Source of the DNA: Acidimicrobiales bacterium
Lineage (GTDB): Bacteria > Actinomycetota > Acidimicrobiia > Acidimicrobiales > Aldehydirespiratoraceae
DNA length: 43,409 nt
NCBI GenBank assembly: GCA_029263215.1
Contig: JAJCXY010000021.1
Location: 1 to 43,409 of the forward strand
Reading direction: 5' to 3'
The notes under the pieces are model-generated. The model saw nothing but the letters and a program-made list of their open reading frames with translations, made no database searches and was not told the DNA's origin. Every line of letters starts with the position of its first letter. Position 1 is the first letter of the stretch. Below, piece after piece: positions 8,077 to 16,465 of the stretch. The position numbers and the translations under genes are program-made.

Positions 8077-8135
8077 CTTCTACCGTTTTCGGCTGGTGTT
8101 CTTCCGGGTGTTCTACCGGGCACCTCCGGTAGAAC
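8077..8135. repeat. CGGTAGAA-type motifs at the 3' end of the integrase gene
   Basis: CTTCTACCG occurs at 8077-8085. A perfect dyad follows: GTTCTACCGG at 8110-8119 and CCGGTAGAAC at 8126-8135, with 6 bp between. The stop codon of the integrase lies inside the dyad. Two more copies lie upstream of the integrase (9304-9325), suggesting recombinase or excisionase binding sites. Confidence 0.55.
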
Positions 8136-9267
8136 AGCCGATGAGGCCTTCGAATGAGCAGGCGGCTTCGGCTTGCATGCCGGGTAGGACGTGTTGGTAG
8201 GTGTCGATGGTGAAGGCGGGGGTGGCGTGACCGAGACGTTCGGACACGACCTTCACGGGTACCTGGCCTTTGATCGACAGGGTGGCGTGGGTTTGGCGCA
8301 GATCATGAAATCTGATGATGGGGAGCCCGGCGCGGCGAGCGATGCGTTCGAAGGTCTGTGAGATCGAGTGCGGGTGGACCGGGCCGCCGTCTGCTGCGGT
8401 GAACACATAGCCCGATGGCTCTTTCCGGTCGGCTCGTTGTTCGGCTGTCTGCCAGGCGTGCCAGCCGGTGAGGACGTCGACGGTGGTGGGGCCGAGGTTG
8501 ATGCAGCGGCGGCTGTTGGTGGTCTTGCCCCGTGATTCGTGCAGTTCGTAGCCGATAGCGACGAATCCCCGGTTGATCGACAGGGTGGCGGCGTCGAAGG
8601 CGACGTCGCCCCAGCGCAGCCCAAGTAGTTCGCTGCGACGCACACCTGTGCAGGCGGCGACCCAGAGGGCGGCGAAGCATCGATGCCCGGCCGCGGCATG
8701 AAGGAATGCTTGCAACTGGGCGGCTGTCCAGGTTTGGGCTTCGTGTTTGGGGATCGACCGCAGCCTCGGGCCGTGAGCAACGATGGCGACGTTTCGTTTC
8801 AACATCCCGCGGCGTACGGCGTCGCTGAGCGCGCCGCGGATGATGAGGTGAATCTCCAACACCGTCTTGGGAGCCAAGGCTCTGGTGTCCGTGTCGGTGG
8901 GGTGGAGCTTCGACTTGTATAGCGCTTCGAACTGGGTGACCTTGAGGCGGCGGATCGGGACCGTCCCGAGGGCGGGGAGAATGTGGCGTTCGATCTTGCG
9001 TCGATACCCGTGCCAGGTCGATTTGGCCAGGGTGATCTTCTTGCCCGGCAACCACTGGGTCGTGAGATATGCGCCGAAGGTCAGCGATCGGGTGTCGTCG
9101 TTTCGGCCGTCGACATCGGCGGCGAGCCGTTTGGCGAGCTTGGTGGCTTCGGCCTTGTTCGTCCCCGCCGGGTGCCACGTGCGGAGTTCTTTGCCGGTGA
9201 TCGGGTCGAGACCCTCATAGATGACTGCGTAGTACCGGTTGCGCTTCTTGGCGACATGGCCCTTCAT
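8113..9267 (-). CDS. int: Tyrosine site-specific integrase
   Basis: A 384-aa phage/ICE-type integrase. An arm-binding-like N-terminus (YYAVIYEGLDPITGKELRTW) is followed by the SAM-like core-binding domain (about 62-160), then the catalytic domain with Arg210 (TGVRRSE), Lys249 (RGKTTNS), His321/Arg324 (HDLR), His347 (LGH) and nucleophile Tyr357 (TYQHV). The residue after HDLR is Gln325, where His is more usual. ATG 9267 was chosen because AAGGAG lies eight bases upstream; a longer frame to 9417 has no ribosome site and overlaps repeat DNA. It catalyses integration at the tRNA-Met site next to it. All catalytic residues are present, so it may be active. Confidence 0.93.
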   Translation of the reverse strand: MKGHVAKKRNRYYAVIYEGLDPITGKELRTWHPAGTNKAEATKLAKRLAADVDGRNDDTRSLTFGAYLTTQWLPGKKITLAKSTWHGYRRKIERHILPALGTVPIRRLKVTQFEALYKSKLHPTDTDTRALAPKTVLEIHLIIRGALSDAVRRGMLKRNVAIVAHGPRLRSIPKHEAQTWTAAQLQAFLHAAAGHRCFAALWVAACTGVRRSELLGLRWGDVAFDAATLSINRGFVAIGYELHESRGKTTNSRRCINLGPTTVDVLTGWHAWQTAEQRADRKEPSGYVFTAADGGPVHPHSISQTFERIARRAGLPIIRFHDLRQTHATLSIKGQVPVKVVSERLGHATPAFTIDTYQHVLPGMQAEAACSFEGLIGCSTGGAR

Positions 9268-9303
9268 GACTGCTCTCCTTCCGGGGGCCTGACGATCAGG
9301 CAC

Positions 9304-9325
9304 CCGGTAGAACAATCGGTAGAAG
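9304..9325. repeat. Two CGGTAGAA direct repeats upstream of int
   Basis: CCGGTAGAAC at 9304-9313 and CGGTAGAAG at 9317-9325, 12 bp apart, just upstream of the integrase ribosome site. They match the motif found in inverted orientation at 8077-8135. They could serve integrase autoregulation or directionality. Confidence 0.5.
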
Positions 9326-9371
9326 CCGACCTGATGGATCGACCCACACATCATCCGCCACCCCGACATGC

Positions 9372-9803
9372 CCCGGTGCGCTTCAAGTACCTCTGGGACA
9401 CGATCCAGGACGGCCAAGAGATCTTCGCCTATGTGGTCAGACCGCGGCCGCGACGGACGGCATCATTCGACAAATTGACCAGATCCAGAACGCAGCAGCA
9501 GCCGCAAGCGCGGCGGTGGAGTCGATGACGGCCTCGCTGAACCTGTTGGGGACCAACGCAGGGGTCATCGCCGACGCCGTCGCCGAGCAGCGCGTCGCCC
9601 TTGGCGACATGGCCGAGTCGAGTGCCGCAGCCGCGACCGCGGCCAGTGAGGTGACTGAAGGCGTCGGAGTAATCACGTCGTCGGCCCAGCTCACCACCGA
9701 TGCCGCTTCCGACCTGACGGGCGCCGCCCTCGAGCTGTCGGAGATGTCTGGCGGCCTTCAGGTAACGGTGACCGATGTCGCCTTGAGCATCAGGGAGCAA
9801 TAG
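9372..9803 (+). pseudogene. Remnant of a PAS-containing methyl-accepting chemotaxis protein
   Basis: One frame (about 9372-9438) reads RFKYLWDTIQDGQEIFAYVV, a segment typical of the PAS domain of Aer-like chemoreceptors. The frame then changes, and from about 9440 to the stop at 9803 the sequence is Ala/Ser-rich coiled coil with EQRVALGDMAESSAAAATAA, like the end of a chemoreceptor signalling domain. The intervening several hundred residues are missing. An internal deletion with a frame change left only the two ends. It is non-functional debris carried beside the integrase. Confidence 0.6.
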
Positions 9804-9869
9804 CCCGACAGCTTCGTCGCTCGTCGAACTGCGCACAGCCGGTTCGGACGAGACTCGAGCCCCGCCCGA

Positions 9870-10826
9870 CTACCGGGGTACGTTGGCTAGTTCGGCCAGT
9901 TCGGCGTCGTCGAACAGCAGTGCACTGACAATGGACGCCAGCTCCACCTCTGAGACTGAGAACACTCGCACCACCGTGCGGCCTTCACCATCGGTGCTGA
10001 GTCGTGTCGCCAAGATGGCATGGGGGAACCTGACCGCGGTAACGGTGTCGGTCACGTTTCCCTCGTCATCGAATCTGACACGGGTTGCCTCGATGGACCC
10101 GGTCGGCTCGGCGCACAGAACCTCCGCCAGCAGAGGCGCCAATATGTACCGCCCGTCGCCACTCTCATAAACCACCGGGGGATCGAGCGCCGCGAGCACG
10201 TTCAATTCCTGCTCGGCCCGGTGGGGCTGTCCGTAGAGGTCGTCCAGACCACTGGGGTCCAGTAGGGCCAGCCCGAGAACGCTCCGCTGGTCCAGGACAT
10301 CGCGATCAGCCTTGCCACTGATTTCAGCGAGGCTTTCCCATGTCATCGGGTGGTGGCGAGCCATGGTGCCGACCAAGAACTGGCCGACGGGCGAGATGCG
10401 CATGTCAATCGACACTGAGTTGACGGTTCCGTCGCCGATGCTGCTACTGATCGCGCCGATCAACGATATGCGGTTCACCGGGAACGAAACTTCCACACGA
10501 TCATCACCGAAATGGGCCACGACGCGGTGGCCCGCCACCAAGGCAGCCGCCATCGACTTCTCTCCCGCTGGGCCGGCGAAGTGCAAGTCCAGCGTCTCTT
10601 GGGGTTGCGCCAACGTGGCAAGGGCCAGCCCGACAGCCGCGTTCGGCCTTCTGCTGCTGCCCTCCTCAACAATCAGACCACTGTGCACGAGTTCCTGTTC
10701 GGTGGTCGACCCCTGAGGATCCGAAAGAGCGCTCACCAGTGAAGAGCCCGGGTGTGGCTCTATACCGATCAGCTCAAGGATCGCCGCCGCCTCGATTGGC
10801 CGCATGGTGACGGTCGTGTGACTCAT
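9870..10826 (-). CDS. Unknown 318-aa partner of the large membrane protein
   Basis: The protein starts at ATG 10826 (MSHTTVTMRPIEAAAI), only three bases after the stop of the 1518-aa gene, so the two are co-transcribed and probably translationally coupled. It is an acidic soluble alpha/beta protein without signal peptide or membrane segment, ending in a hydrophobic-acidic helix (VSALLFDDAELAELANV). The overall look, with strands such as VRVFSVSEVELASIV, is reminiscent of EspG-like secretion chaperones, but this is only an impression. I do not recognise the family. A cytoplasmic chaperone or immunity-type role for the large protein is possible. Confidence 0.62.
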   Translation of the reverse strand: MSHTTVTMRPIEAAAILELIGIEPHPGSSLVSALSDPQGSTTEQELVHSGLIVEEGSSRRPNAAVGLALATLAQPQETLDLHFAGPAGEKSMAAALVAGHRVVAHFGDDRVEVSFPVNRISLIGAISSSIGDGTVNSVSIDMRISPVGQFLVGTMARHHPMTWESLAEISGKADRDVLDQRSVLGLALLDPSGLDDLYGQPHRAEQELNVLAALDPPVVYESGDGRYILAPLLAEVLCAEPTGSIEATRVRFDDEGNVTDTVTAVRFPHAILATRLSTDGEGRTVVRVFSVSEVELASIVSALLFDDAELAELANVPR

Positions 10827-10829
10827 CGT

Positions 10830-13800
10830 CTACCAGCCAATCCATTGCCCGAACTCGTGTCCGAGTTGCCCGCCCACCGCGGCGATGTCGGAGGCGTACT
10901 GGGACGGGCTATCGACCATGGCGCCAAACTCGTGTGCCATCTCGGAGTAACCCTGGGTGATCATGCCGTAGTCACCCTGTCGAGAAGTCGTCTGGAAATG
11001 ATCGACCGCCTCGCTGATGGCTTCTGACGGGTTGTGATAGACGTCACCGGCAATCCAGCCGACGTCAACACCGACCCCGGCCGCGGTGCGACCCGGATCC
11101 TGGTACGCCTCAGAAGTACCACGGGCGATGTGATCCCAGCCTCTCAGCACAGCATTGCTGTCTTTTCCTCCGTCCGCGATTCCCTGCTGGAAATCAGTTG
11201 CCCGCTCGTTCGCCACTGCTGCGTTGTCATCCACCCATTCCCCCGCCGTTCGGGTGGCGTCGTTGACGTCCTCGCCGGTGATGTAGTCGGCCCCTCGGAC
11301 ATAACCTGCGAACGGGTCGAAGCCTTCGCGTTTGCGCACGCTGTCGACGAAGTCGCTCACGGCCCCCTCTTCGCCGCTGAAGACGGCCCGGGTTCCTTGA
11401 TAGGCGGTGCGTACCGTGTTGGCCGCCATGCGGTCGGGCATCAAATTGTCGAGACCATTGGGCAACAGCGAACCGGCAGCCACAGAGCCGCCGACGTTGG
11501 TGACCATGCTCGGTGTCATTGTCATTCCGCCGAATCTGCTGTCCGGCAGTGCATCCATTGCGGCGTTGCCCGCTGCGGTCTGAGCGGCGCCGACCCCGAG
11601 AGCCTCGCTAGGCGTCATCCCGTGTTTCGTCACGTTGTCGTGGTAGTTGCCGGCCGTTTCCACTGCCGCGCCCAAGCGAGTCGCGGCCGTCGATGCTGAG
11701 GGGCCGGTGTCCAGGGGGCCGGTATCGGGGACCGTGGTGTCGGGGACCGTGGTGTCGGGAATCGTGGTGTCGGGAATCGTCGTAGGCGCACCCCCATCCG
11801 GCACCGTGGTATCGGGAATCGTCGTAGGGTCCAGGGCGGTGCTGCCGGGCTCAGTCCCCGGTGTGCCGCTTCCCGGATCGGCGGGCGGGCCCGATCGCCC
11901 TGGCGGCGGTAGTGACGACTCGGTGCTCCCGCGCGGAGCGGAGGAGTCAGGCTCCCCCATCATCCGGTCGATGATGTCCTCGCTCGGTGTCGGGGTGATG
12001 GTGTTTCCCCTCGAGTCGCTTTCGGCGATGTCACGGCCGTAGTTTTCTGCGTCGGGGTGAATGAACTCCGGAGCCTGGCCCGGAGAACCTCCTCGCGTGC
12101 CCTGTAGCGGTCGGCCGTCCATCGTCCGCATGACGCCTTGGTTGTCAATGGTGCCAACCTGCTGACCGTCGGGACCGTACAGCTCCCCGTCGAGGCCTGC
12201 TCCCACTCGGTCCCATTCGGCCCGAACACCACCCGTGAGTTGGGTGCGGGCGCTGGGTAGCGCATTTCCTGCCCCCTCGGCGGGCCCTTGGTTCTGTGGA
12301 AACGTTCCGTCTCCGGTTCCCGGCACCGGGACGCTCACCTCGGGGCCCGCTCCGATGCTGCGAGCGCTTGGGTCGGTGCTTCCTGGGGGCCGCTGCGCGG
12401 TGATCGGGTTTCCGTCGGGATCGATGTATCGGTCTCTGCCGTAGGCGTCTTGACCGGGTATGCGCTGTCCAACGGGCCGACCGTCTGCGTCGAGCAGGCG
12501 ACCGTCGCTGGTTTCAACGCCCCGAATGGGCTCTCTGACCGTCTGGCGGGGCTTGTCAATGATCTGGCGGCCGCCATCGGTGGTCTCGACCACTGTCATC
12601 GGGTTGCCGTCGACGTCCACGTAGGTGGTGCGAGGCTCTCCGTTCGGACCGGTGTCGTCGATGCGCTGGCCCATTACGTTGCCGTCGGCATCGATGACTT
12701 GTCCATCGACGTCGTGTCCAATGACCGAAGTCCGGCCAGGTTCCATCGAGTGGACTCCCCGTGGACCACTCGGAGACATCGGGTCGTACCCGACGTAGGT
12801 GTCGGCATTCGGGCCGGCGGTGACTCCGATGATCCGGTCACCGGTGATGTCGACGGCCGGTACAGCGGAGCGCCCATTCAAGTCAACCATTGTCACTCGA
12901 CCATTGGCGTCGATGTCGGTGGGGTCCCAATAGCCGATGTGTGCTCCGGTTGCATCGACAACATGGCCACTGGGCAGGAACCCGGGGGGCGGAGAGAATC
13001 TCGGTGCATCACCGACGGGCAAGTTGGCCGAATCCGGCAGCGGTGCATCACCGACAGTTGTGTCGAGCGGCGCAGTGTCAGTGCCTGAGTCGGGCCCATC
13101 GAGCGGCGCAGTGTTGGTGCCAGTGCCGGGGCCATCAAGCGGCGCAGTATTGGCTCCAGGATCCACCGGCGTATCCAACGGCGCAGTGTTGGTGCCAGTG
13201 CCGGGGCCATCAAGCGGCGCGGTATTGGCTCCAGGATCCACCGGCGTATCCAACGGCGCAGTGTTGGTGCCAGTGCCGGGGCCATCAAGCGGCGCAGTAT
13301 TGGCCGTCGGATCCACCTCCGCGTCCAACGGCACAGTAGTCGCCGTCGGATCCACCTCCGCGTCCAACGGCGCAGTATTGGTGCCAGTGCCGGGGCCATC
13401 AAGCGGCGCAGTATTGGCCGTCGGATCCACCTCCGCGTCCAACGGCACAGTAGTCGCCGTCGGATCCACCTCCGCGTCCAACGGCGCGGTGTCGGCGGCT
13501 GGTTGCGTGAACCAGCCTGGGGTGTTTGACGACGGGGGGCCATCAGCCCCAGCGCCGATCGTGTCCGCATCTCCGCCGGTTTCTGCGGCGCTGGAGGTCC
13601 CTTGGTGGTCGGGTTGGTACCCGGGACCGTCACTGAAGTCAGTGGGGGTACCGGCAGCAGGCGTGGGTGGAGGAGGCGGCGAAGGTAGAGATGAAGGTTG
13701 CGTGGTGCCGCTGGTTTCTACGGTATTGGAGGTCTCTTGGCGGTCGGGTTGATACCCGGGACCGTCGCTGGTTTCGGTAGGTGTACCCGGACCCGGCGTG

Positions 13801-15386
13801 GGTGGAGGTGTAGTGCTTGTCGACGTGACCCCGCCCATGGGGTCGCGGTGGACGGTGGTGGTCGAACCGTCAGGGGCAGATCGCGTTTCGGTTGTCGCCC
13901 CATCGGCATGGGAGGCAACGCTTGTTGAGGACCCATCTGGGTTGGCCGCGCTGATAGTGGACGTTCCTGCTTGTTGTGGTGGGGTCACCGACTGTGAAGT
14001 GACGTTTCCGTTGCGGTCGTAGTTGGTCGTTGTCTCGGTTCCGTCGGGTCCGACATCGATACGGGTTCGTGTGCCGTCGGGGTTCGCTGCCTCGACGCTC
14101 ATGGTTCCGCCGCCGGGCGGTGGCGGGTCGGCACTCGGATCGCCAAAGTCGCTCTGGGATCCTGCGTAGCGTTGCCCGGCGCTACCGAACATGTCGGTCA
14201 GAGCCTGGCCGGCCTCGGTCAGCGTCAACCCCGACATGATCAAGGCGGTGAATGCCGCGGCGATACTGGCGCCGATGGCTTCTTCGTCGGTTATGACTTC
14301 GTCATCGGGTCCGTCGTTTGACGATCCGGATCCATTCAACGGATTCCCGTCTTCGTCCACTTCTGTGGGGCGCGATCCGTCACCCGTCTGTGGTGGGTCG
14401 CGGTCCAGGTTCTCCCCGCCCTCGGCCGACACGATCTCGGGGACCGGCACGTTATTGTTGTCCACCTCGATCAACACCGGATTCGACACCGCTTGATCGG
14501 CCAGGGTTCCGGTATCGACGACCTCCACCACACCGCCGGCGCGGATCTCAACGCGAAATCCCTGTGCACCCGACTGGTCGTCGCCGCACTGCGAGAAGTT
14601 CCTGACCCAGATCTGGAACTCGCCCGAAGGGGTGCCTGATGCCCACGCGATGTTCTCGACGAACGATCCCGATCCCACGGCGCAGCCGGCGTTGCTGTCA
14701 ACCGATAGTTGTCCGCCCTGCGAGCCGCTCGGCGCTCCGTAGTAGATCTCGGAGCCTTCAGGCTCGACGACATAAAGGTCCAGGTCCGCGGGTCCCGACC
14801 AGGTCAGCGTGACCTGGACCTCACCGGTGAGTAGCTCGGGGCCCTCGCCTTGGGCGTCGGCAACATCGGGGACCGACACGAACAGCAGCCCGATGACGAA
14901 CAGAGCGAAGGCCGTCGCGCCCCCGCTGCCTCTGACGGCCTTCTCGGGGGCGCGACGTCCAGCCATGACTCCCAACCCCACCGAGATGGAGAACAGCGCA
15001 ATTGCCTGTCCAACCCTGAACACCCCGGTTCGAGCGCCCAACCCGGCCAACTGCATTCCAATGAGGCCCGCCGACCACAGGATGATCCCCCAAACTGTGC
15101 GCTTGGCCCACAGCTGGGTCTCTCGCTGAGACACGACTATCTGCTGTCCCTGAACAAACCCCGCAAGACCCCCACCGCCAATGACGATGACTGCCGTCAC
15201 GAGCGGGGTATGAGCGCCGACGATGACCCCCATGATCACGACGCCGCCGACACCGACTGCCACCCGCGCCCACTCCAGCCGCACGCGGATGCGGACCTCG
15301 CTCGCGGCGCCTCGCAGCGCGAAGAACATCACCGTAAGGGACAACCCCGTACTGAGGATGACTATGACCTTGCTCAACGCTGCCAT
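10830..15386 (-). CDS. Giant membrane-anchored repeat protein with YfaP/DUF2135-like domain (1518 aa)
   Basis: Residues 5-175 hold about six hydrophobic segments (around 5-27, 41-58, 61-79, 98-118, 125-143, 156-173). Next comes a domain at 188-282 with LTWSGPADLDLYVVEPEG, IYYG and VDSNAGC, the hallmark of DUF2135/YfaP-like beta domains. Another hydrophobic stretch lies near 365-390. Pro/Thr/Gly-rich sequence follows, with RHS/YD-like short repeats (NPDG, DRNGN, DADG), NTAPLD tandem repeats (about 630-775), then IPDTTVPD repeats (about 1180-1230). The C-terminal 280 residues are helical. Composition suggests an envelope-anchored, surface-exposed protein. The ribosome site is weak. Function is unknown; adhesion, exclusion of other elements or toxin delivery are all possible. 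Confidence 0.75.
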   Translation of the reverse strand: MAALSKVIVILSTGLSLTVMFFALRGAASEVRIRVRLEWARVAVGVGGVVIMGVIVGAHTPLVTAVIVIGGGGLAGFVQGQQIVVSQRETQLWAKRTVWGIILWSAGLIGMQLAGLGARTGVFRVGQAIALFSISVGLGVMAGRRAPEKAVRGSGGATAFALFVIGLLFVSVPDVADAQGEGPELLTGEVQVTLTWSGPADLDLYVVEPEGSEIYYGAPSGSQGGQLSVDSNAGCAVGSGSFVENIAWASGTPSGEFQIWVRNFSQCGDDQSGAQGFRVEIRAGGVVEVVDTGTLADQAVSNPVLIEVDNNNVPVPEIVSAEGGENLDRDPPQTGDGSRPTEVDEDGNPLNGSGSSNDGPDDEVITDEEAIGASIAAAFTALIMSGLTLTEAGQALTDMFGSAGQRYAGSQSDFGDPSADPPPPGGGTMSVEAANPDGTRTRIDVGPDGTETTTNYDRNGNVTSQSVTPPQQAGTSTISAANPDGSSTSVASHADGATTETRSAPDGSTTTVHRDPMGGVTSTSTTPPPTPGPGTPTETSDGPGYQPDRQETSNTVETSGTTQPSSLPSPPPPPTPAAGTPTDFSDGPGYQPDHQGTSSAAETGGDADTIGAGADGPPSSNTPGWFTQPAADTAPLDAEVDPTATTVPLDAEVDPTANTAPLDGPGTGTNTAPLDAEVDPTATTVPLDAEVDPTANTAPLDGPGTGTNTAPLDTPVDPGANTAPLDGPGTGTNTAPLDTPVDPGANTAPLDGPGTGTNTAPLDGPDSGTDTAPLDTTVGDAPLPDSANLPVGDAPRFSPPPGFLPSGHVVDATGAHIGYWDPTDIDANGRVTMVDLNGRSAVPAVDITGDRIIGVTAGPNADTYVGYDPMSPSGPRGVHSMEPGRTSVIGHDVDGQVIDADGNVMGQRIDDTGPNGEPRTTYVDVDGNPMTVVETTDGGRQIIDKPRQTVREPIRGVETSDGRLLDADGRPVGQRIPGQDAYGRDRYIDPDGNPITAQRPPGSTDPSARSIGAGPEVSVPVPGTGDGTFPQNQGPAEGAGNALPSARTQLTGGVRAEWDRVGAGLDGELYGPDGQQVGTIDNQGVMRTMDGRPLQGTRGGSPGQAPEFIHPDAENYGRDIAESDSRGNTITPTPSEDIIDRMMGEPDSSAPRGSTESSLPPPGRSGPPADPGSGTPGTEPGSTALDPTTIPDTTVPDGGAPTTIPDTTIPDTTVPDTTVPDTGPLDTGPSASTAATRLGAAVETAGNYHDNVTKHGMTPSEALGVGAAQTAAGNAAMDALPDSRFGGMTMTPSMVTNVGGSVAAGSLLPNGLDNLMPDRMAANTVRTAYQGTRAVFSGEEGAVSDFVDSVRKREGFDPFAGYVRGADYITGEDVNDATRTAGEWVDDNAAVANERATDFQQGIADGGKDSNAVLRGWDHIARGTSEAYQDPGRTAAGVGVDVGWIAGDVYHNPSEAISEAVDHFQTTSRQGDYGMITQGYSEMAHEFGAMVDSPSQYASDIAAVGGQLGHEFGQWIGW
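13068..13497 (-). repeat. In-frame tandem repeats encoding NTAPLD units
   Basis: Two interleaved units, about 39 bp (AEVDPTA-type, 13 aa) and 36 bp (GPGTGT-type, 12 aa), alternate to give a near-perfect 75-bp higher-order repeat. The units keep frame and differ by few bases, indicating recent expansion by recombination or slippage. Confidence 0.85.
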
Positions 15387-15597
15387 CTACCGGCCCCCAG
15401 GTACTTCGAGTCTTCGATCAACAAGGGCGTGATATCGCTACCTACAGTTCTGCCACATTCGTTGCATCAACCCAGCACCGGACTGGGGAGCCGGGGGACT
15501 GTCGGTCCGCGTGAGGCCGCTGTCATTGGAGATTGTCGCGGAGCGACGGTCGATTGCTCGTCTGGCAAGTCGGCGATCGATTCGCTTGACTGGAACG

Positions 15598-15903
15598 GTG
15601 GACAGACCTCACGATGACACCCCACAGATTGAGTACGAATGCAGAGGCTGTGGCCAACGACGACGCGGCCGCCTAGGTCGACTGCTTCGATGCCCGGCGT
15701 GCAAGGGCACCGAACAACCTCCCCAAGAAATGCCACGGAAGCCGATTCGGCGCGACTTACTAGCGTCGAGCCAGACTTACCCGACAAGCCCGAGCGTTTG
15801 CCTCATCGCTCGGCACACATCGACCCTGACCAGCAGATACTTTGCGCCTGAATCTCGAACAGCGCCTGCGGGTCGCTCGAAGCGACGAGGAGAGCGAATC
15901 TGA
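15598..15903 (+). CDS. Possible small zinc-ribbon protein
   Basis: The frame contains YECRGCGQRRRGRLGRLLRCPACKG, that is C-x2-C-x14-C-x2-C, a zinc-ribbon spacing. GTG 15598 was chosen as start; GTG 15511 is an alternative, and neither has a good ribosome site. The C-terminal half is Ser/Arg-rich and ends just before the arm repeats of the right att end. It may be a real small element gene or the remnant of one. Confidence 0.3.
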   Translation: MDRPHDDTPQIEYECRGCGQRRRGRLGRLLRCPACKGTEQPPQEMPRKPIRRDLLASSQTYPTSPSVCLIARHTSTLTSRYFAPESRTAPAGRSKRRGERI

Positions 15904-15908
15904 TCGAG

Positions 15909-15940
15909 GTAGCACTGAGGTAACAGCACAACCGTAAACA
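15909..15940 (+). repeat. Integrase arm-site-like repeats, right end of element B
   Basis: GTAGCA at 15909, GTAACA at 15920 and GTAAACA at 15934. The spacing matches the 7875-7906 set exactly, with a shared CAGCACA between the second and third. The distance to the att core is 135 bp here versus 125 bp in element A, a difference of one helical turn. Confidence 0.55.
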
Positions 15941-16043
15941 GCGGGGAGCAAGGGGGAGTAGTGGGGAACATCGACACCGCAATAAATGCCCTCTGAACAG
16001 GGCGAATGGTCGAAGTTGCAGGTCAGACCGTGTGGGCCAGAAT

Positions 16044-16090
16044 TCTCATAACCCGAAGATCGCAGGTTCAAATCCTGCCCCCGCCACCAA
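16044..16090 (+). other. Attachment site 2: 3' half of tRNA-Met
   Basis: Same 47 bp as attachment site 1 with a single difference (A16059 for G8015). The upstream sequence again lacks the tRNA 5' half. It is followed directly by a strong terminator, so it is probably the original chromosomal 3' end of the tRNA gene, now displaced from its 5' half by both elements. Confidence 0.85.
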
Positions 16091-16093
16091 GTG

Positions 16094-16126
16094 AGAGGCC
16101 CGGAAACAGTGCGTTTCCGGGCCTCT
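16094..16126 (+). terminator. Rho-independent terminator of the tRNA-Met gene
   Basis: A 14-bp perfect stem (16094-16107 with 16113-16126) and a 5-base loop, followed by TTGTTGTTG. It lies four bases after the tRNA CCA end of att copy 2. The other att copy lacks it. Confidence 0.85.
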
Positions 16127-16162
16127 TGTTGTTGAGGGGCGGAGTACCCCGAGGCAGTGGTC

Positions 16163-16465
16163 TCAGCTTCCGGGCATGGAGAACTGTTCGAAGATCGCAC
16201 CGTTAGAGGTAGCGGCTGCGTGGCGTTCGCCGATCACGGCTTGATACTCCGCTGAGTTGTACCAGGCGTTGGCCGCCTCCACGGACTCGAACTCGAGCAT
16301 GACGGTCTGCTGGCCGTGCCACTCGCCTTCCAGCACGTCGACGGCCCCGCTCGCGATTCGGGGGATACCGCCGTACTGCAGGACGGTGGGCACCGCCTTG
16401 GCCGCGTAAGCCTGGAGGCCATCGGGGTCGGTGATTGCTTCGGTGAAAATCATGTAGGCAGCCAA
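16163..16465 (-). CDS. DUF1330 family protein (100 aa)
   Basis: The sequence AAYMIFTEAITDPDGLQAYAAKAVP, followed by VLEGEWHGQQTVMLEFESVEAANAWYNSAEYQ, is a clear DUF1330 ferredoxin-like (dimeric alpha/beta barrel) protein of normal length. Start TTG at 16465 fits the family N-terminus and has AAGGAAG about six bases upstream; an internal ATG at 16453 would remove conserved residues. Biochemical function in the family is not established; relatives include small monooxygenase-like folds. This is the first chromosomal gene after the att site. Confidence 0.85.
   Translation of the reverse strand: MAAYMIFTEAITDPDGLQAYAAKAVPTVLQYGGIPRIASGAVDVLEGEWHGQQTVMLEFESVEAANAWYNSAEYQAVIGERHAAATSNGAIFEQFSMPGS

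Larger units (their letters stand above)
8046..16090. mobile_element. Integrated element B (8,044 bp between tRNA-Met 3'-half repeats)
   Basis: Bounded by the repeats at 8000-8046 and 16044-16090 (47 bp, one mismatch: G8015 versus A16059). The integrase lies at the left end and reads toward the att copy. The remaining content is a chemoreceptor fragment, a 318-aa protein, a 1518-aa membrane protein and a possible small zinc-ribbon gene. No replication or transfer gene is visible, so the element is small and either satellite-like or degraded. The exact crossover inside the 47-bp repeat is unknown. Confidence 0.78.

Noticed and set aside
7443..8123. Minus-strand open frame containing GQDLNLRPSGYE
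   Set aside because: This peptide is the well-known false translation of a tRNA 3' half on the opposite strand; it covers att copy 1 and the antisense of the nuclease-like gene.
9268..9417. N-terminal extension of the integrase
   Set aside because: No ribosome site, and it runs through the CGGTAGAA repeats; ATG 9267 has AAGGAG.
13068..13497. CRISPR-like array
   Set aside because: The units are contiguous, in frame with a long gene and have no unique spacers.
15760..16200. Minus-strand open frame containing GQDLNLRSSGYE
   Set aside because: The same tRNA-derived artefact, over att copy 2.
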